From positions 1 to 42,662 of IMG/VR virus record IMGVR_UViG_3300050821_001920: a stretch of 42,662 nt of DNA, one strand, 5' to 3'. Below the pieces are notes generated by a model that had not been told where the DNA came from, made no database searches, and was given only the letters and a program-made list of their open reading frames with translations. This document shows, piece by piece, positions 19,258-28,935 of this stretch. How positions within the stretch are numbered: the first letter of the stretch is position 1; every line of letters starts with the position of its first letter. A program made the position numbers and the translations under genes. Source of the DNA: a virus.

Positions 19258-22200
19258 TGCGGCATCTTCAAGGCGTTGACATTCGCGCGCATCTCATTCA
19301 CCTGCGTTTGCAATTTCGGGTTTTCCTGCAAGAGTTGCTGGCGCGCTCCATCGCGGTACTGATTGAGTAAGCCGTTGACCATCTCGGCTTTACCGCCTTG
19401 TGGACCGTCAGACTTCATGTTGTAAACAGCCGAGAGCGGGTGGTTGCCTGAGACGATCTGATCGAGCAAGTCCTTAGCTCCTAACCCCCAAGCCGGATCC
19501 TTGTATCCGTTACCAGCCAGTTCCTGATACCTATCATAGGTCTTAGGATCTTTCGCCAAATCAATCACCGCACCCTGACCGAAGGAAGCGCGCGCTGCGG
19601 GTTTGTTCACATTGAATCCCTGTCGCTCGATTTCCTTGTCGATCGGCGAATCAGAGGGTGCGCGGGTGGCAAATGGGGAAAGCAAGTCATAAGCTTTGCC
19701 CATATCGGAAGCGTGTTCTACCGGCTGTCCCCACACATCACGGCGCGGCGGCAAGGTCTCGCTCCATCCCGGAGTTCGGGCCTTGATGGCATCGATCATG
19801 GAGTACACGGTGCGCTGATAGGGATCACTCATGCGATCGATTGCGGCTACGCCTGCCGGAACCACGGAACCTACATAGGAACGGGCGACCAATTCACCTT
19901 CCGTTTTGGGGCTAGCTAGTGCTTCAAACAAGTTCGACAGTCCTTGCAGGTAAGTTTTGCTGGTGATGTTTTGCGCCACACTGAGGGCACCTGCAACTGC
20001 CAGCTTCTCCATGTCTGGGTTATCCCCATTGATGGCCGCATGGTAGTTCCTAGCAGTTTCGACAATATCTGCAGCCATGGCCATGGAAGATCCTGCGGTC
20101 TCTAACTTATTGTACTGGACCCACCTGTCACCAACTTTCATGGAATATGGCATCCAGCCCTGATTCTCCATCGCGCCCCGGGTGGCTTTATCAGGAGGCC
20201 CTGAGCCTGTGATCTTTCCAGACATGACAGCATCTGCGGTGGCTAGCATCATCGCCGTGCCTAGGCCCATTTGCGCTCGTGCTAATGATGCTCTAGCCCC
20301 ACCCGCGGCAATGTTGGCCTGATAACTCGACATGAGAGGCGCTATCGGAGTGCGCTCGAAAGTGAAGGAGAGGATACGGGCCGGGATCTTGTAGAAGGGC
20401 AGCACCACTCGAAGCATCGGAAAGTCGGTGCGGGCCTGCTCGATGAGGTTAGCAAGCTTCCCAGGAGCGTCAGTGAATGTCTGATACTTCATCGCATCGA
20501 TCGAGCCTATCGTCACTGATGGCGGCGGGTTCTCCATGATCTCGGCAATGCGTCCTGCCATGGCATCCTGGGTGATGGAACCTGTCGCCACCTCCTGAGT
20601 GGCCTGGCGGGTGGCAAGGGCAGAGAGCTCCATGCGATAGCCAATGGAGCGAAAGAAGTCATGCTCACCGGTCAGGGCCCTGCCAGGAGAGCGCACTAGC
20701 TGGCCCATTAGATCTACCCCTTGTCCTGCCCATCCGGATTGACTCATGTTGAAGGCTTCTGAGGAGATTGCCCCACCAAAACGATGATCAGGCATATCCT
20801 CACCAGCGCTATAGGTACCTGACTTAGCGGCCTTCACCGCATTGGAGATCGGGTCATTCTCCAAAGCAGGCAATGGTTCCTCATTCAGAAAGGCATTAGC
20901 GGCTTTGCCGGCATATCTAAAAGCGTCTTTAAGACCACCAACCAGACCAGCATATTGAGCAGCGGCTTCACCCGGAGCCACGCCGTTAGTATCGCCAAGG
21001 ACACTGGATATCTTCTCTGCAATGCCACGCTCGCCGATCCGTAGAGCAACCGTTGCAGCATTGCTCGCAACCACCTTAACGTGGGTAGCGGGCGAGGTGA
21101 GAAGTCCATTCGTCCAAGCCTCAAGGGCAGCATCACGAGTGCGCGCATAGACTGATTTCTCCACAAAGCCATTCAATCCCGATACATCGCCAGCATCCTG
21201 AAAAGCCTTCACCCGCTGAGCCATGTTGTATGCCAGTGATAGGCCATCGCTATTCGGACCAGTGTCCTGTTTCAAGGCATTCATGATGCCATCCATTCGA
21301 AGGTCAGACTCCCCTGCTGGGATGCGCCAGGAGGAGAGCGCTCGAGCGGTCTCGGTTCGCGCTGCAATCACCTGCTCCTGAATGGCCGCATGGGTAGCGA
21401 GCATCTTGCGGAAGGCAAAGAGGTTCTCAGGCGTGGGCGTAGCTACTGCCTGGTTAGCTAGATCGTAGGTCTTGGCAGCCGAAGTTGCCCAAAGCTGACG
21501 TGCCGCCAATGATTCCTCGGCATTAAGCGGCTGTCCGACTCGCCGTGACATCAAGGTAGCCCAAGCATCGACCGATCCTGCCCCTAGCTTAGTTTCCTCA
21601 AACGTTCGGACACCGCGGCGCGCATCGTTGATATTGTCCTTGAAGGCATCGGCCAACTGACCCATGGCATTCTTCACATCATCAGGCGAATCTATGCGGG
21701 CGAAGTTGATGAAGACGCCTGGCTCTTTCGGAGCCACCGGAGCCCGAACCATGGCAGCCTCACCCTTTTCAGGATTTGGCTTAAAGCCAGCCTTCTCATA
21801 AATAGACATGAGTTTGGCTGTATCGGGACCGCCTGCCTGAGGAACGGCGTTCATTTCCAAAGAGACGCCGTGCTTATCTGCTAGGTCCGTGACCTGTTTA
21901 AGCGCAGCCGTACCCATACCCTGACCGGTCTCGTCGGCCTTGATCATCTCCAAGTGCGCGGTATTCGGCTCAAATGGATCTGTCGCGAGATCCACGTTCG
22001 TGTTGCCATTGACGCGCTGGCCTGAGAATCCAACAGGAGCTGGTTCAGTGTTCTTAGCCTGAAACTCATCCACCATATTCTTAGCGCCGCCCACCTTGCC
22101 CATGGAGGCCACATCTTGCGGACTCATGCCGGATGTCACGCCTTCCTGCTCAGCTACGCGGCCCTTGGATTCATCGAAGTTGGCAGAGACTAAAGGCTTT

Positions 22201-23414
22201 GAGTCATCACCCAGTGTCGCGAGACCTGATGGCTTAGGCTCAGGTGAGCCGATGTTATCGCCTAAATCCTCATTGCCAGAGGCGAGCCCTTGGACGTGCT
22301 CCGCAGCTTCCTTGGCGTTATTCACCGCGCGAAGGTAGCGGATACCGCCGATCACCCCATCGATCGCCTGACCAACCACAGTGCCTTCAGCCGCGGCTTT
22401 TAAGCGCCTGACCACGTTGCTGTCATCACCCTTGACCGCCAGCAGTTCAGTCACTGGATTCTTCAAAGCTGGCACGTTCTGCACGAGGTTAGACAGGTCC
22501 TGCTTCGGGCCATCGAAGGCCTCAAAAGCTCCTAAGAAACCCTTGATGGCTGTAAGGCCCCGTGCTGCCCATCCAGCCTTGGAGACAACCCCAAGGGCTT
22601 GCAGTTGCTTACCTGCCATCCCCATGCCAGTGATGAACTGGGTGGTGTTCTGAATAAGGCTACCGGTGACGGATCTTGCATCGTGCCCAACATCCGGGAA
22701 GTGCATGTCATCGGCCAAAGAGGGCGGTAAGTCAGGATTGGCCTGACCGCTTGTACCAAGAACCTCTGTGCTCAAATTACGTGGGTACCTCTCCGATGGC
22801 ATCACCACCCGAGGCAGGATCATCTTCCCCTGTTTGTCTAGAACTTGAAGCGCCGGCAAGTAGTGATTCGTGAACTCTCCGGCCTGCTTGCCCAACTCGA
22901 TGATGGACTGGTAGGCATCTCGAAAACCCTTTACTGCAACGGCAGGTGCCTCAATGATTCCAGTACCCACATCGCTTGCCACATTCTCGGCTTTATCAAG
23001 GAGCGTTGGCTGCTTAATACCTAGATTTTCCTCGGCCTTCGCCCGCAAGACATTCGGCAGATCCTTGCCATACTGCTTATCGAGGCGTGCCCCTACGGTC
23101 TCCGGGCTCTGTAGCCGCTGCATCTCAGCCTGGACTGCTTGGTCTACCTGACCGCCTTGCTGCACATTGGATTGCGGATAGGCCGCATCTAGCTGCTGAG
23201 CTGGAGATGGCTCAGGTTTTTTAGGCTCCTGTTCCTGGGCTTTCTTCGGGAACATCGCATCTAACTGCTCTGCCGCAGATGCACCGCGCATGTTTTCCGT
23301 ATGCGCCATGTAGGCAGATTGAACCCCTGAAGCAGGAGCAGTCGCGCTGGTCGGTGGTGGCGCTTGCGGCTGAGGAGGAGGCCTTATATCTAATTGTTCT
23401 GCAGGGCTGCTCAT
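19254..23414 (-). CDS. Giant internal virion (ejection) protein with embedded GNAT domain
   Basis: The 1386-residue protein has a Pro/Gln/Ala-rich, disordered N-terminus and a largely helical body, in the position and size range of T7 gp16. Residues about 465-556 form a distinct GNAT-like module: NVDLATDPFEPNTAHLEMIK, then DETGQGMGTAALKQV (acetyl-CoA loop Q-x2-G-x-G/A), then IYEKAGFKPNPEKG. No N-terminal transglycosylase (SLT) motif was seen. In T7-like phages such proteins leave the capsid and form the trans-envelope channel for DNA entry. The embedded acetyltransferase fold might modify host proteins on entry or be purely structural. Confidence 0.8.
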   Translation of the reverse strand: MSSPAEQLDIRPPPQPQAPPPTSATAPASGVQSAYMAHTENMRGASAAEQLDAMFPKKAQEQEPKKPEPSPAQQLDAAYPQSNVQQGGQVDQAVQAEMQRLQSPETVGARLDKQYGKDLPNVLRAKAEENLGIKQPTLLDKAENVASDVGTGIIEAPAVAVKGFRDAYQSIIELGKQAGEFTNHYLPALQVLDKQGKMILPRVVMPSERYPRNLSTEVLGTSGQANPDLPPSLADDMHFPDVGHDARSVTGSLIQNTTQFITGMGMAGKQLQALGVVSKAGWAARGLTAIKGFLGAFEAFDGPKQDLSNLVQNVPALKNPVTELLAVKGDDSNVVRRLKAAAEGTVVGQAIDGVIGGIRYLRAVNNAKEAAEHVQGLASGNEDLGDNIGSPEPKPSGLATLGDDSKPLVSANFDESKGRVAEQEGVTSGMSPQDVASMGKVGGAKNMVDEFQAKNTEPAPVGFSGQRVNGNTNVDLATDPFEPNTAHLEMIKADETGQGMGTAALKQVTDLADKHGVSLEMNAVPQAGGPDTAKLMSIYEKAGFKPNPEKGEAAMVRAPVAPKEPGVFINFARIDSPDDVKNAMGQLADAFKDNINDARRGVRTFEETKLGAGSVDAWATLMSRRVGQPLNAEESLAARQLWATSAAKTYDLANQAVATPTPENLFAFRKMLATHAAIQEQVIAARTETARALSSWRIPAGESDLRMDGIMNALKQDTGPNSDGLSLAYNMAQRVKAFQDAGDVSGLNGFVEKSVYARTRDAALEAWTNGLLTSPATHVKVVASNAATVALRIGERGIAEKISSVLGDTNGVAPGEAAAQYAGLVGGLKDAFRYAGKAANAFLNEEPLPALENDPISNAVKAAKSGTYSAGEDMPDHRFGGAISSEAFNMSQSGWAGQGVDLMGQLVRSPGRALTGEHDFFRSIGYRMELSALATRQATQEVATGSITQDAMAGRIAEIMENPPPSVTIGSIDAMKYQTFTDAPGKLANLIEQARTDFPMLRVVLPFYKIPARILSFTFERTPIAPLMSSYQANIAAGGARASLARAQMGLGTAMMLATADAVMSGKITGSGPPDKATRGAMENQGWMPYSMKVGDRWVQYNKLETAGSSMAMAADIVETARNYHAAINGDNPDMEKLAVAGALSVAQNITSKTYLQGLSNLFEALASPKTEGELVARSYVGSVVPAGVAAIDRMSDPYQRTVYSMIDAIKARTPGWSETLPPRRDVWGQPVEHASDMGKAYDLLSPFATRAPSDSPIDKEIERQGFNVNKPAARASFGQGAVIDLAKDPKTYDRYQELAGNGYKDPAWGLGAKDLLDQIVSGNHPLSAVYNMKSDGPQGGKAEMVNGLLNQYRDGARQQLLQENPKLQTQVNEMRANVNALKMPQ

Positions 23415-25066
23415 GGCGGTTTCTGCTGTGTCTTAGCCTTGTTGGCGGCCTGCTGGTTCGTATAGCTTTGCCATGTAAGTATCAGGGCCGATTGGCGAGC
23501 GAACTCAGAATCAGACATTTGACCAGAATCGTGAGCTTGCCTGGTCGCTTCAAACGTCGCGCCAATGTCAGGCACCTGACGAGTTCCCTTAAGATATACA
23601 GGCACAGGACCAAAAGTGATGGCTTTATCGGCCTGAACAAAGGCGTAGTTCTGGGCGATCCTACGGGCTTCATTCATACCCTGATCTGAGCTTGCCTTAG
23701 GGTTGTCCTTAAGCCAGGCGTGGAAGTCATCCATGGCATTCGCATAGTCAAGCGCAGCATCAGGCTTGTACAGGAGCGGCGATGGCTTTAAGGCCTGCTC
23801 AATGTACTGCGAACCGTTCTTGACAAAGTTACCGCGCGGGAGATCGGATTTCTCCACGATCTTGGTGTAATCGGATTGCGTCAAGTTACCTGAATAGAAC
23901 TGCTGTTCAGCCTCTTTGGTGACATCCTCGCCTTCCAGCGAGCGCTGCAAGAGCGGCGCGAACACATGCGGATCAGTCTGATTCTCCTTTCCTGAGAGTA
24001 GTTTATAGGCGTACTCATACGCAGCTGGCTCCCAGGTGTTGTGGTACTTCTCGATGTAGGCTGGCGTAAGTTGGCCGTTCTTCTGCATGAGAATGGCGTT
24101 CTTCAAGAGACTATCTGAGGCATCCTTCTGCGCCCGATCCGCCATGGTACGCGCCATCTCGACCTGTCCGTTGATCGTGCGCTGTAGAGTCTCAGCCACC
24201 TTAGGATCCAAGATATCTTCGTTCTTGTTCAAGGCGAGCTGCGCACCGCGGAAGTTCTTATTCTCCAAAGCGGTGTAGATCGTATCGCCCATGTGCTCAT
24301 TGGCTTTTGCGCGGATCGCCTCACGCTGAGCGTCCGATAGATCCGAGATCACGGGTTTTAAATTGGCCGGCGCATTCTCCGGATCCTTCAAGGCTAATAG
24401 CATGCCTCTAGGATCCTGCCGTGTGAGGCCATTGGCAGAAGCCAAAGTAAGCGCATCGTGCATCTGGCGCATTCTTGTTAAGCGAGCCGCTGGATCACCC
24501 CCTATACCATTCGCTTGATCGGATAAGGTTGCCCCGATTTGCCCTGCCATTTCAGGGTGTGCTTCGACAATCGCCGATTGAGTTTTAACCGCCGCATCAA
24601 AGGCGTTCGAACGATAGGCCACCGCCTGATTCGCCTGCCACTCCATGGTATGGGTCTGCAGCGTATCGCGAAGCTCTGAGATCCCGTTGTTGATCATGCG
24701 CGAGGCGAACGGGTTATTCTGGATCGCAGTGTTGCTAGTGTAGGTTGCAGACTGCTTATCGAATTGCGTCAGGTAGTTTCCAGTAAAGCCATCGATCTTC
24801 TTGATGGCATCTGGATCATTCGGATCGACCGGTACGGCTTGCTTTGCTTGATCCAAGGACTGCAGTGCCTGTTGCCTAAGCTGTGCTAACTGAGTCCCTG
24901 CAAAGGTGACTGAATCGGCCTTATACTTAGCCTCCGATGCTTCGGCTGCTTGCGCAAAGGCAGGAGCGGCACTAATGCCCTCATCGCGAGGTACGATCTT
25001 TCGCGGCAGATCCTCAGGCTGTACCTGCGGTGTATAAGTTTCTTCGGATGGTCCGCCGCGGGCCAC
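23411..25066 (-). CDS. Internal virion protein, gp15-like
   Basis: The 551-residue protein is almost entirely helical and rich in Ala, Gln and Asp, with repeated helix-turn patterns but no signal or membrane segment. By position between the gp14-like protein and the giant ejection protein, and by size, it corresponds to T7 gp15-type internal virion protein C (inference). GTG 25066 follows the previous stop directly, with GGAG 11 bases upstream. Confidence 0.75.
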   Translation of the reverse strand: MARGGPSEETYTPQVQPEDLPRKIVPRDEGISAAPAFAQAAEASEAKYKADSVTFAGTQLAQLRQQALQSLDQAKQAVPVDPNDPDAIKKIDGFTGNYLTQFDKQSATYTSNTAIQNNPFASRMINNGISELRDTLQTHTMEWQANQAVAYRSNAFDAAVKTQSAIVEAHPEMAGQIGATLSDQANGIGGDPAARLTRMRQMHDALTLASANGLTRQDPRGMLLALKDPENAPANLKPVISDLSDAQREAIRAKANEHMGDTIYTALENKNFRGAQLALNKNEDILDPKVAETLQRTINGQVEMARTMADRAQKDASDSLLKNAILMQKNGQLTPAYIEKYHNTWEPAAYEYAYKLLSGKENQTDPHVFAPLLQRSLEGEDVTKEAEQQFYSGNLTQSDYTKIVEKSDLPRGNFVKNGSQYIEQALKPSPLLYKPDAALDYANAMDDFHAWLKDNPKASSDQGMNEARRIAQNYAFVQADKAITFGPVPVYLKGTRQVPDIGATFEATRQAHDSGQMSDSEFARQSALILTWQSYTNQQAANKAKTQQKPP

Positions 25067-25519
25067 TTAGGTTCCAGCTCCTGGCGTTGAAGGACTTGGC
25101 GTGTAGGTATAGTTCTGGCCGTAACCTTTCAGGAGCGCAGCGCCGGCCATAAGTCCTGCCTGCTTGGCATTAGACTGATCAATCCCTGATTGCACCCGAT
25201 ATCCGTACCCGGTGATAGAACCTTTATAGCGAGTATTGAGCGCGTCTAATTCCTGGTTGATCGCTGATTGATCGAGCGATACTTCAGATGAGCCGCCATA
25301 TCCCACCCCGGCAGCACCAAAGGCGGCTGCTTGTTTGCCTAATGCTTCACGCGATGCACGCCTGACCAGGCCCTCTTGCGCATTGGCCTGATCGACCGAG
25401 AGCTTCGATTCATTCTGTGCAACCTGTGCATTGAAGGTATCGGCATTGGACTTCTGGGCGTAGCTTACTGCGGTGGCGCCGGCGGCAACGTAAGGCAGAA
25501 CTGCTGGTAAGAAAGCCAT
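25067..25519 (-). CDS. Internal virion protein, gp14-like
   Basis: The 150-residue protein has an apolar N-terminus (LPAVLPYVAAGATAVSYAQK), a central helical part rich in Gln/Asn and Ala, and a Gly/Tyr-rich C-terminus (KGYGQNYTYTPSPSTPG). This matches T7 gp14 type: an internal core protein that inserts in the outer membrane on DNA ejection. The segment AAAFGAAGVGYGGSSEVSLD is common in such proteins. Coupled by TGATG to the upstream gene. Confidence 0.75.
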   Translation of the reverse strand: MAFLPAVLPYVAAGATAVSYAQKSNADTFNAQVAQNESKLSVDQANAQEGLVRRASREALGKQAAAFGAAGVGYGGSSEVSLDQSAINQELDALNTRYKGSITGYGYRVQSGIDQSNAKQAGLMAGAALLKGYGQNYTYTPSPSTPGAGT

Positions 25520-25950
25520 CAGCCATACCTTCCATAGCGAAGATGCGTTTCTCCAGCCGGTCCATAGAATGGCATGGGGCCCTCGAATTTAAAGCCCAAC
25601 ATCTCCACCCACCGACAGCCTGGCGTGAATCCTTCGGCAACCGTGGCCTCAAGACGTTTCCATGGCTGGCTCGTGATAAAGCGTTGCACAGCTCGGTGCA
25701 TGAATAGCATGTGACGCCCAGCCTCAGGAGACATCAGAGCCCAGCATACGCCATGATTTGCGCTTATCTTCGCGATACCTCCACAGATCATGATGCGATC
25801 AGCCTCGAACGCCGTAACGGCAGGACCTTCAGGTCTTGCCATTTGCGCATAACTCGCTGGCACAATCGACACCTCAGTGATCTGCGCATCCTGCACGCCT
25901 TGGGCACGAAGAAGGTCAACGTGATAGGGCTTGAAGACCTCGATTCTCAT
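25519..25950 (-). CDS. GNAT-fold internal virion protein, gp13-like
   Basis: The 143-residue protein starts MRIEVFKPYHVDLLRAQGVQ and ends with a GNAT-like C-terminal block (RWVEMLGFKFEGPMPFYGPA, GETHLRYGR). It has the size, position (between tail nozzle and gp14-like protein) and fold signature of T7 gp13-type internal protein A. A functional acetyl-CoA loop is not obvious, so it may be a structural relic of the fold. Start ATG 25950 overlaps the nozzle stop. Confidence 0.75.
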   Translation of the reverse strand: MRIEVFKPYHVDLLRAQGVQDAQITEVSIVPASYAQMARPEGPAVTAFEADRIMICGGIAKISANHGVCWALMSPEAGRHMLFMHRAVQRFITSQPWKRLEATVAEGFTPGCRWVEMLGFKFEGPMPFYGPAGETHLRYGRYG

Positions 25951-28886
25951 TGATCGTCTTCTACTTTGTATTGCGGATACAAACCTACAACTGTCATCGG
26001 CAGTGGCCCTGTTGTCTGCACCAGCACATAGAAATCGCGCTGATCCTGATCGGATGAAGCTGAGTCAGGGAAGGAAATCGGGAAATCCCCGGACTGCAGT
26101 GGCGGCGGCGAGTCCAATGGCGTGTTGGTGTAGTTGTAGACAATATTTTCCATATTCTGCATGGATATAGCCGTAAGCCCCAAGGGGTCCTGGTAGTTCT
26201 GGGTCACGAAGTTCTGATTAGATAGCTTGCCGATTGAGCCGCCTGCGGTATCCACCAGCCGTATAACGAGCGTTGCGCCCTGCTTCTTCTTGCCCTGTGC
26301 AGTTCCCACATCAGCGCCACCTTCTGGACGCATGGGCACCAGGTTGCCTTGATAGGGGAAGCCTAGATTCACCACGTTGAAAGTATTGGCGAGCGTCAAG
26401 GAGCCAGTGGGCCCCACCACTTGCTGCGGTTGAGTTGCTCCATCTGCGAGGATCGCCACGGTTTGATTCCACAGAACCGGTGGAAGTCCAGTGATTGTCT
26501 GGCCGCTCGTAGAGCCAAGCGAATAACCGCCTCCAGATAGATAGCTAAAGGTTCCACCGAGACCCAAATTCTGAGAAATGCTGAAAGATACCCCAGGATT
26601 AACTGCTATAACGATTGCGCCCTGTATGTTGGGGTTGAAAGTTCCGGTATAGAGGATTCCTGAGATAAAGACATTTTGACCAATGGCTGGAGTCGTAGCG
26701 GTGAAGTACGTAGTATTTCCACCGCCATGCAATCCACCTGAAGCACTGATCACGTTGGTGATCGCGAAAGCTGGTGAGAGAACTGTTTGTACACCACAAT
26801 CAACATACCAAGCCGATGCTTGAGAATCTCCTACATACCCGCCCTGCGGTCCCTCATAGTGCTTGGCCATGTATTCAACGGTGCGGATTACGGCGCCATT
26901 GATCGTGCGATTGATGATCATCCATACCTCATCGCGCAGTCCATCAGGCGCTGGAGTCACGCTGATCGATTCACAGATACCGCCATTGCCTAGGTTATGT
27001 CGGTTCCAGGCCGTGACCTGATCTTCCCGGTTGAAGGTATAGGAGAGCAGCGTCCCGTCAGCTCGCGTGGCCCAAAGTACGCTCCAGGGCTCCTGCTGGA
27101 AGGCGATGGAGGTAATCCCACCAATCGTGATGTGATAAGCAAACTTGGACTGATCGGTAGAATCGTAGCGATTAAGGTAAAAATTGTAGTCCGCGGCAAA
27201 GACCTTGCGGCCCGCGCGCTGGACATACAGAAGCGATGGCCCTACCAGAATCGGCGCAATGTGCCGACAGCGCCAATTGCTCTGGCGTAGAACCTCCACA
27301 TTCGCAGGGCCCAAGGGAGAGGCCGAGTAGTTTGCAGCATCCAGCCCATATTCACCGCCCTCCGTCCCAACAAGCATGATAATCGCGCCATTGAGCCAGC
27401 AGATGTTGGATGAATCAGTGCCTGTCACAATGACATTGATGGCCGCATCGGTGGTCTGCTGGCCAAAGAAGTCCTGCGCATGTGAGTTGTAAAGTCCAGG
27501 CACAGAACCCCAAAGAGTGAGTTTCCCACCCCAAAAGAGCCGATCTTTGAAGAACGTATTCGCTCGAGGCCATTCAGTGGTATTACTCCACGCGCCTAGT
27601 TGCCACTCCACTGAGGCGTTTCCAATGATGGTGCCGCCAGAGGAATAGGCCGTGAAGCTAGTTGAGTCGATACCAGCTAGAGTGACTGTCGCACCATTCG
27701 CCACTTGATTTGAATAGGGGTTTTGGTTGACCTGCGTCATTCCCACCACTCCGGTGATGAAGACCGCTTCCCCGGTGGTAAAGGCATTCGCGGCCGATAC
27801 CACCGCAGGGTTGGCCTGAGTGATCGCAGTAATCGCAGCGCTCGATCCAACCACATTAGCTGGGAAGCGTGTCAAAACCTTGGCTGTGACCTGCGTAGCG
27901 CTCGTGAAAGCGGTGATCTGCGCAATACCGTAGCCAGAGTCGGTGTAGAGCCAGCGCACCCCTGTAGGGCCATCCAATGCGCTCCCAGCCGTATGCACAG
28001 GAGGGGATCCGCCTGTGGTCGCGGAATTCAAGGCCACATAATTGTTGCCGTTGTTCACATTGATGGCGCCGACGGTGATCGCAGCTCCATTGGCCCATGG
28101 GGTCTGATTGAAGTATTGCGATTGAATCCGAACCAGCCGGCCGACATCGGTGGCGGCGAAGAGATTCCCGCCCCAGGCATTGATAGTGATGGCCTGTCCC
28201 TGAGCGGCTGAAACAGTCAGCGCTATCTCACTTCCTGGCACTAGAGGCGGTGGTGATGCGAAAGGACCATCGGTGGGTGAATACTGCGAGAACTGCCAGT
28301 TAGGCGGTGCGTTAGCAAAGCGCGTAAGCGTGTATGGAGGATATCCTACCCCAGCAGGTCCTGTGCCTGCCGCACCTCCAGCCAAGTAAAGCACGTCTCC
28401 CGATTGCACTACCTGAAGCGTGAACTCGCCTAGAGAATCCGTAAGATCTGCCGCGGCGTAGGGAGACGGTATTTCATATATCGCCATGGTTGGTGAGCCG
28501 TTATAAGGGGACATCGGGTACCAAAACGATGCATTAGGAGGCGCATTGCCTGTGGTCGGCGCGATGCAGTAATACGTGATGCCACCTGAGACAACCTGAT
28601 TACCCACCACATAGGCCGTTGCTCCGTTATAGGCCGGATTGCCAGTCGAGAGTAAGGGCCCGTGAAGGGTGTAAAAGCGGACATACTTGTCTCCGAATTC
28701 AATCTGGAAAGCTTGGGTTTGAGAGAACTCGAATCTCACCAGCCACGTGCGATTGGCACTGTTCTTAACCGGTTGAACGTATACCGTGCCCTGGCGGAAT
28801 GTGGCAGGGCCCTGCTTTAAGGATATGAAGTTCTGACCGATGTGGGCGGCGATCGGATACTTCTCATTATCGGTCCTGGATTCCAT
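25947..28886 (-). CDS. Tail tubular protein B (tail nozzle), gp12-like
   Basis: The protein is large and beta-rich, with the nozzle signature ISLKQGPATFRQGTVYVQP near the N-terminus and RSNWRCRHIAPILVGPSLLY and SIAFQQEPWSVLWATRADGT in the middle. It builds the distal tail tube. Residues 83-126 contain a carbohydrate-binding-like insert (AYVVGNQVVSGGITYYC, W). The first ATG (28886) gives 979 residues, but the conserved N-terminus (AIAAFNAGEWSPQ) lies upstream in frame with no ATG, GTG or TTG. An HNH gene ends exactly there. The real start may be a rare ATC (28943) or ATT (28922), or truncation at 28886, which has GGAG upstream. Confidence 0.88.
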   Translation of the reverse strand: MESRTDNEKYPIAAHIGQNFISLKQGPATFRQGTVYVQPVKNSANRTWLVRFEFSQTQAFQIEFGDKYVRFYTLHGPLLSTGNPAYNGATAYVVGNQVVSGGITYYCIAPTTGNAPPNASFWYPMSPYNGSPTMAIYEIPSPYAAADLTDSLGEFTLQVVQSGDVLYLAGGAAGTGPAGVGYPPYTLTRFANAPPNWQFSQYSPTDGPFASPPPLVPGSEIALTVSAAQGQAITINAWGGNLFAATDVGRLVRIQSQYFNQTPWANGAAITVGAINVNNGNNYVALNSATTGGSPPVHTAGSALDGPTGVRWLYTDSGYGIAQITAFTSATQVTAKVLTRFPANVVGSSAAITAITQANPAVVSAANAFTTGEAVFITGVVGMTQVNQNPYSNQVANGATVTLAGIDSTSFTAYSSGGTIIGNASVEWQLGAWSNTTEWPRANTFFKDRLFWGGKLTLWGSVPGLYNSHAQDFFGQQTTDAAINVIVTGTDSSNICWLNGAIIMLVGTEGGEYGLDAANYSASPLGPANVEVLRQSNWRCRHIAPILVGPSLLYVQRAGRKVFAADYNFYLNRYDSTDQSKFAYHITIGGITSIAFQQEPWSVLWATRADGTLLSYTFNREDQVTAWNRHNLGNGGICESISVTPAPDGLRDEVWMIINRTINGAVIRTVEYMAKHYEGPQGGYVGDSQASAWYVDCGVQTVLSPAFAITNVISASGGLHGGGNTTYFTATTPAIGQNVFISGILYTGTFNPNIQGAIVIAVNPGVSFSISQNLGLGGTFSYLSGGGYSLGSTSGQTITGLPPVLWNQTVAILADGATQPQQVVGPTGSLTLANTFNVVNLGFPYQGNLVPMRPEGGADVGTAQGKKKQGATLVIRLVDTAGGSIGKLSNQNFVTQNYQDPLGLTAISMQNMENIVYNYTNTPLDSPPPLQSGDFPISFPDSASSDQDQRDFYVLVQTTGPLPMTVVGLYPQYKVEDDQ

Positions 28887-28935
28887 TTGGGGACTCCATT
28901 CCCCTGCGTTGAACGCAGCAATGGCCGGTGAGGCT

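Noticed and set aside
19254-23414. N-terminal transglycosylase domain as in T7 gp16
   Set aside because: No ES and GxM/AYN-type SLT motif could be found in the first 300 residues, which look disordered and helical.
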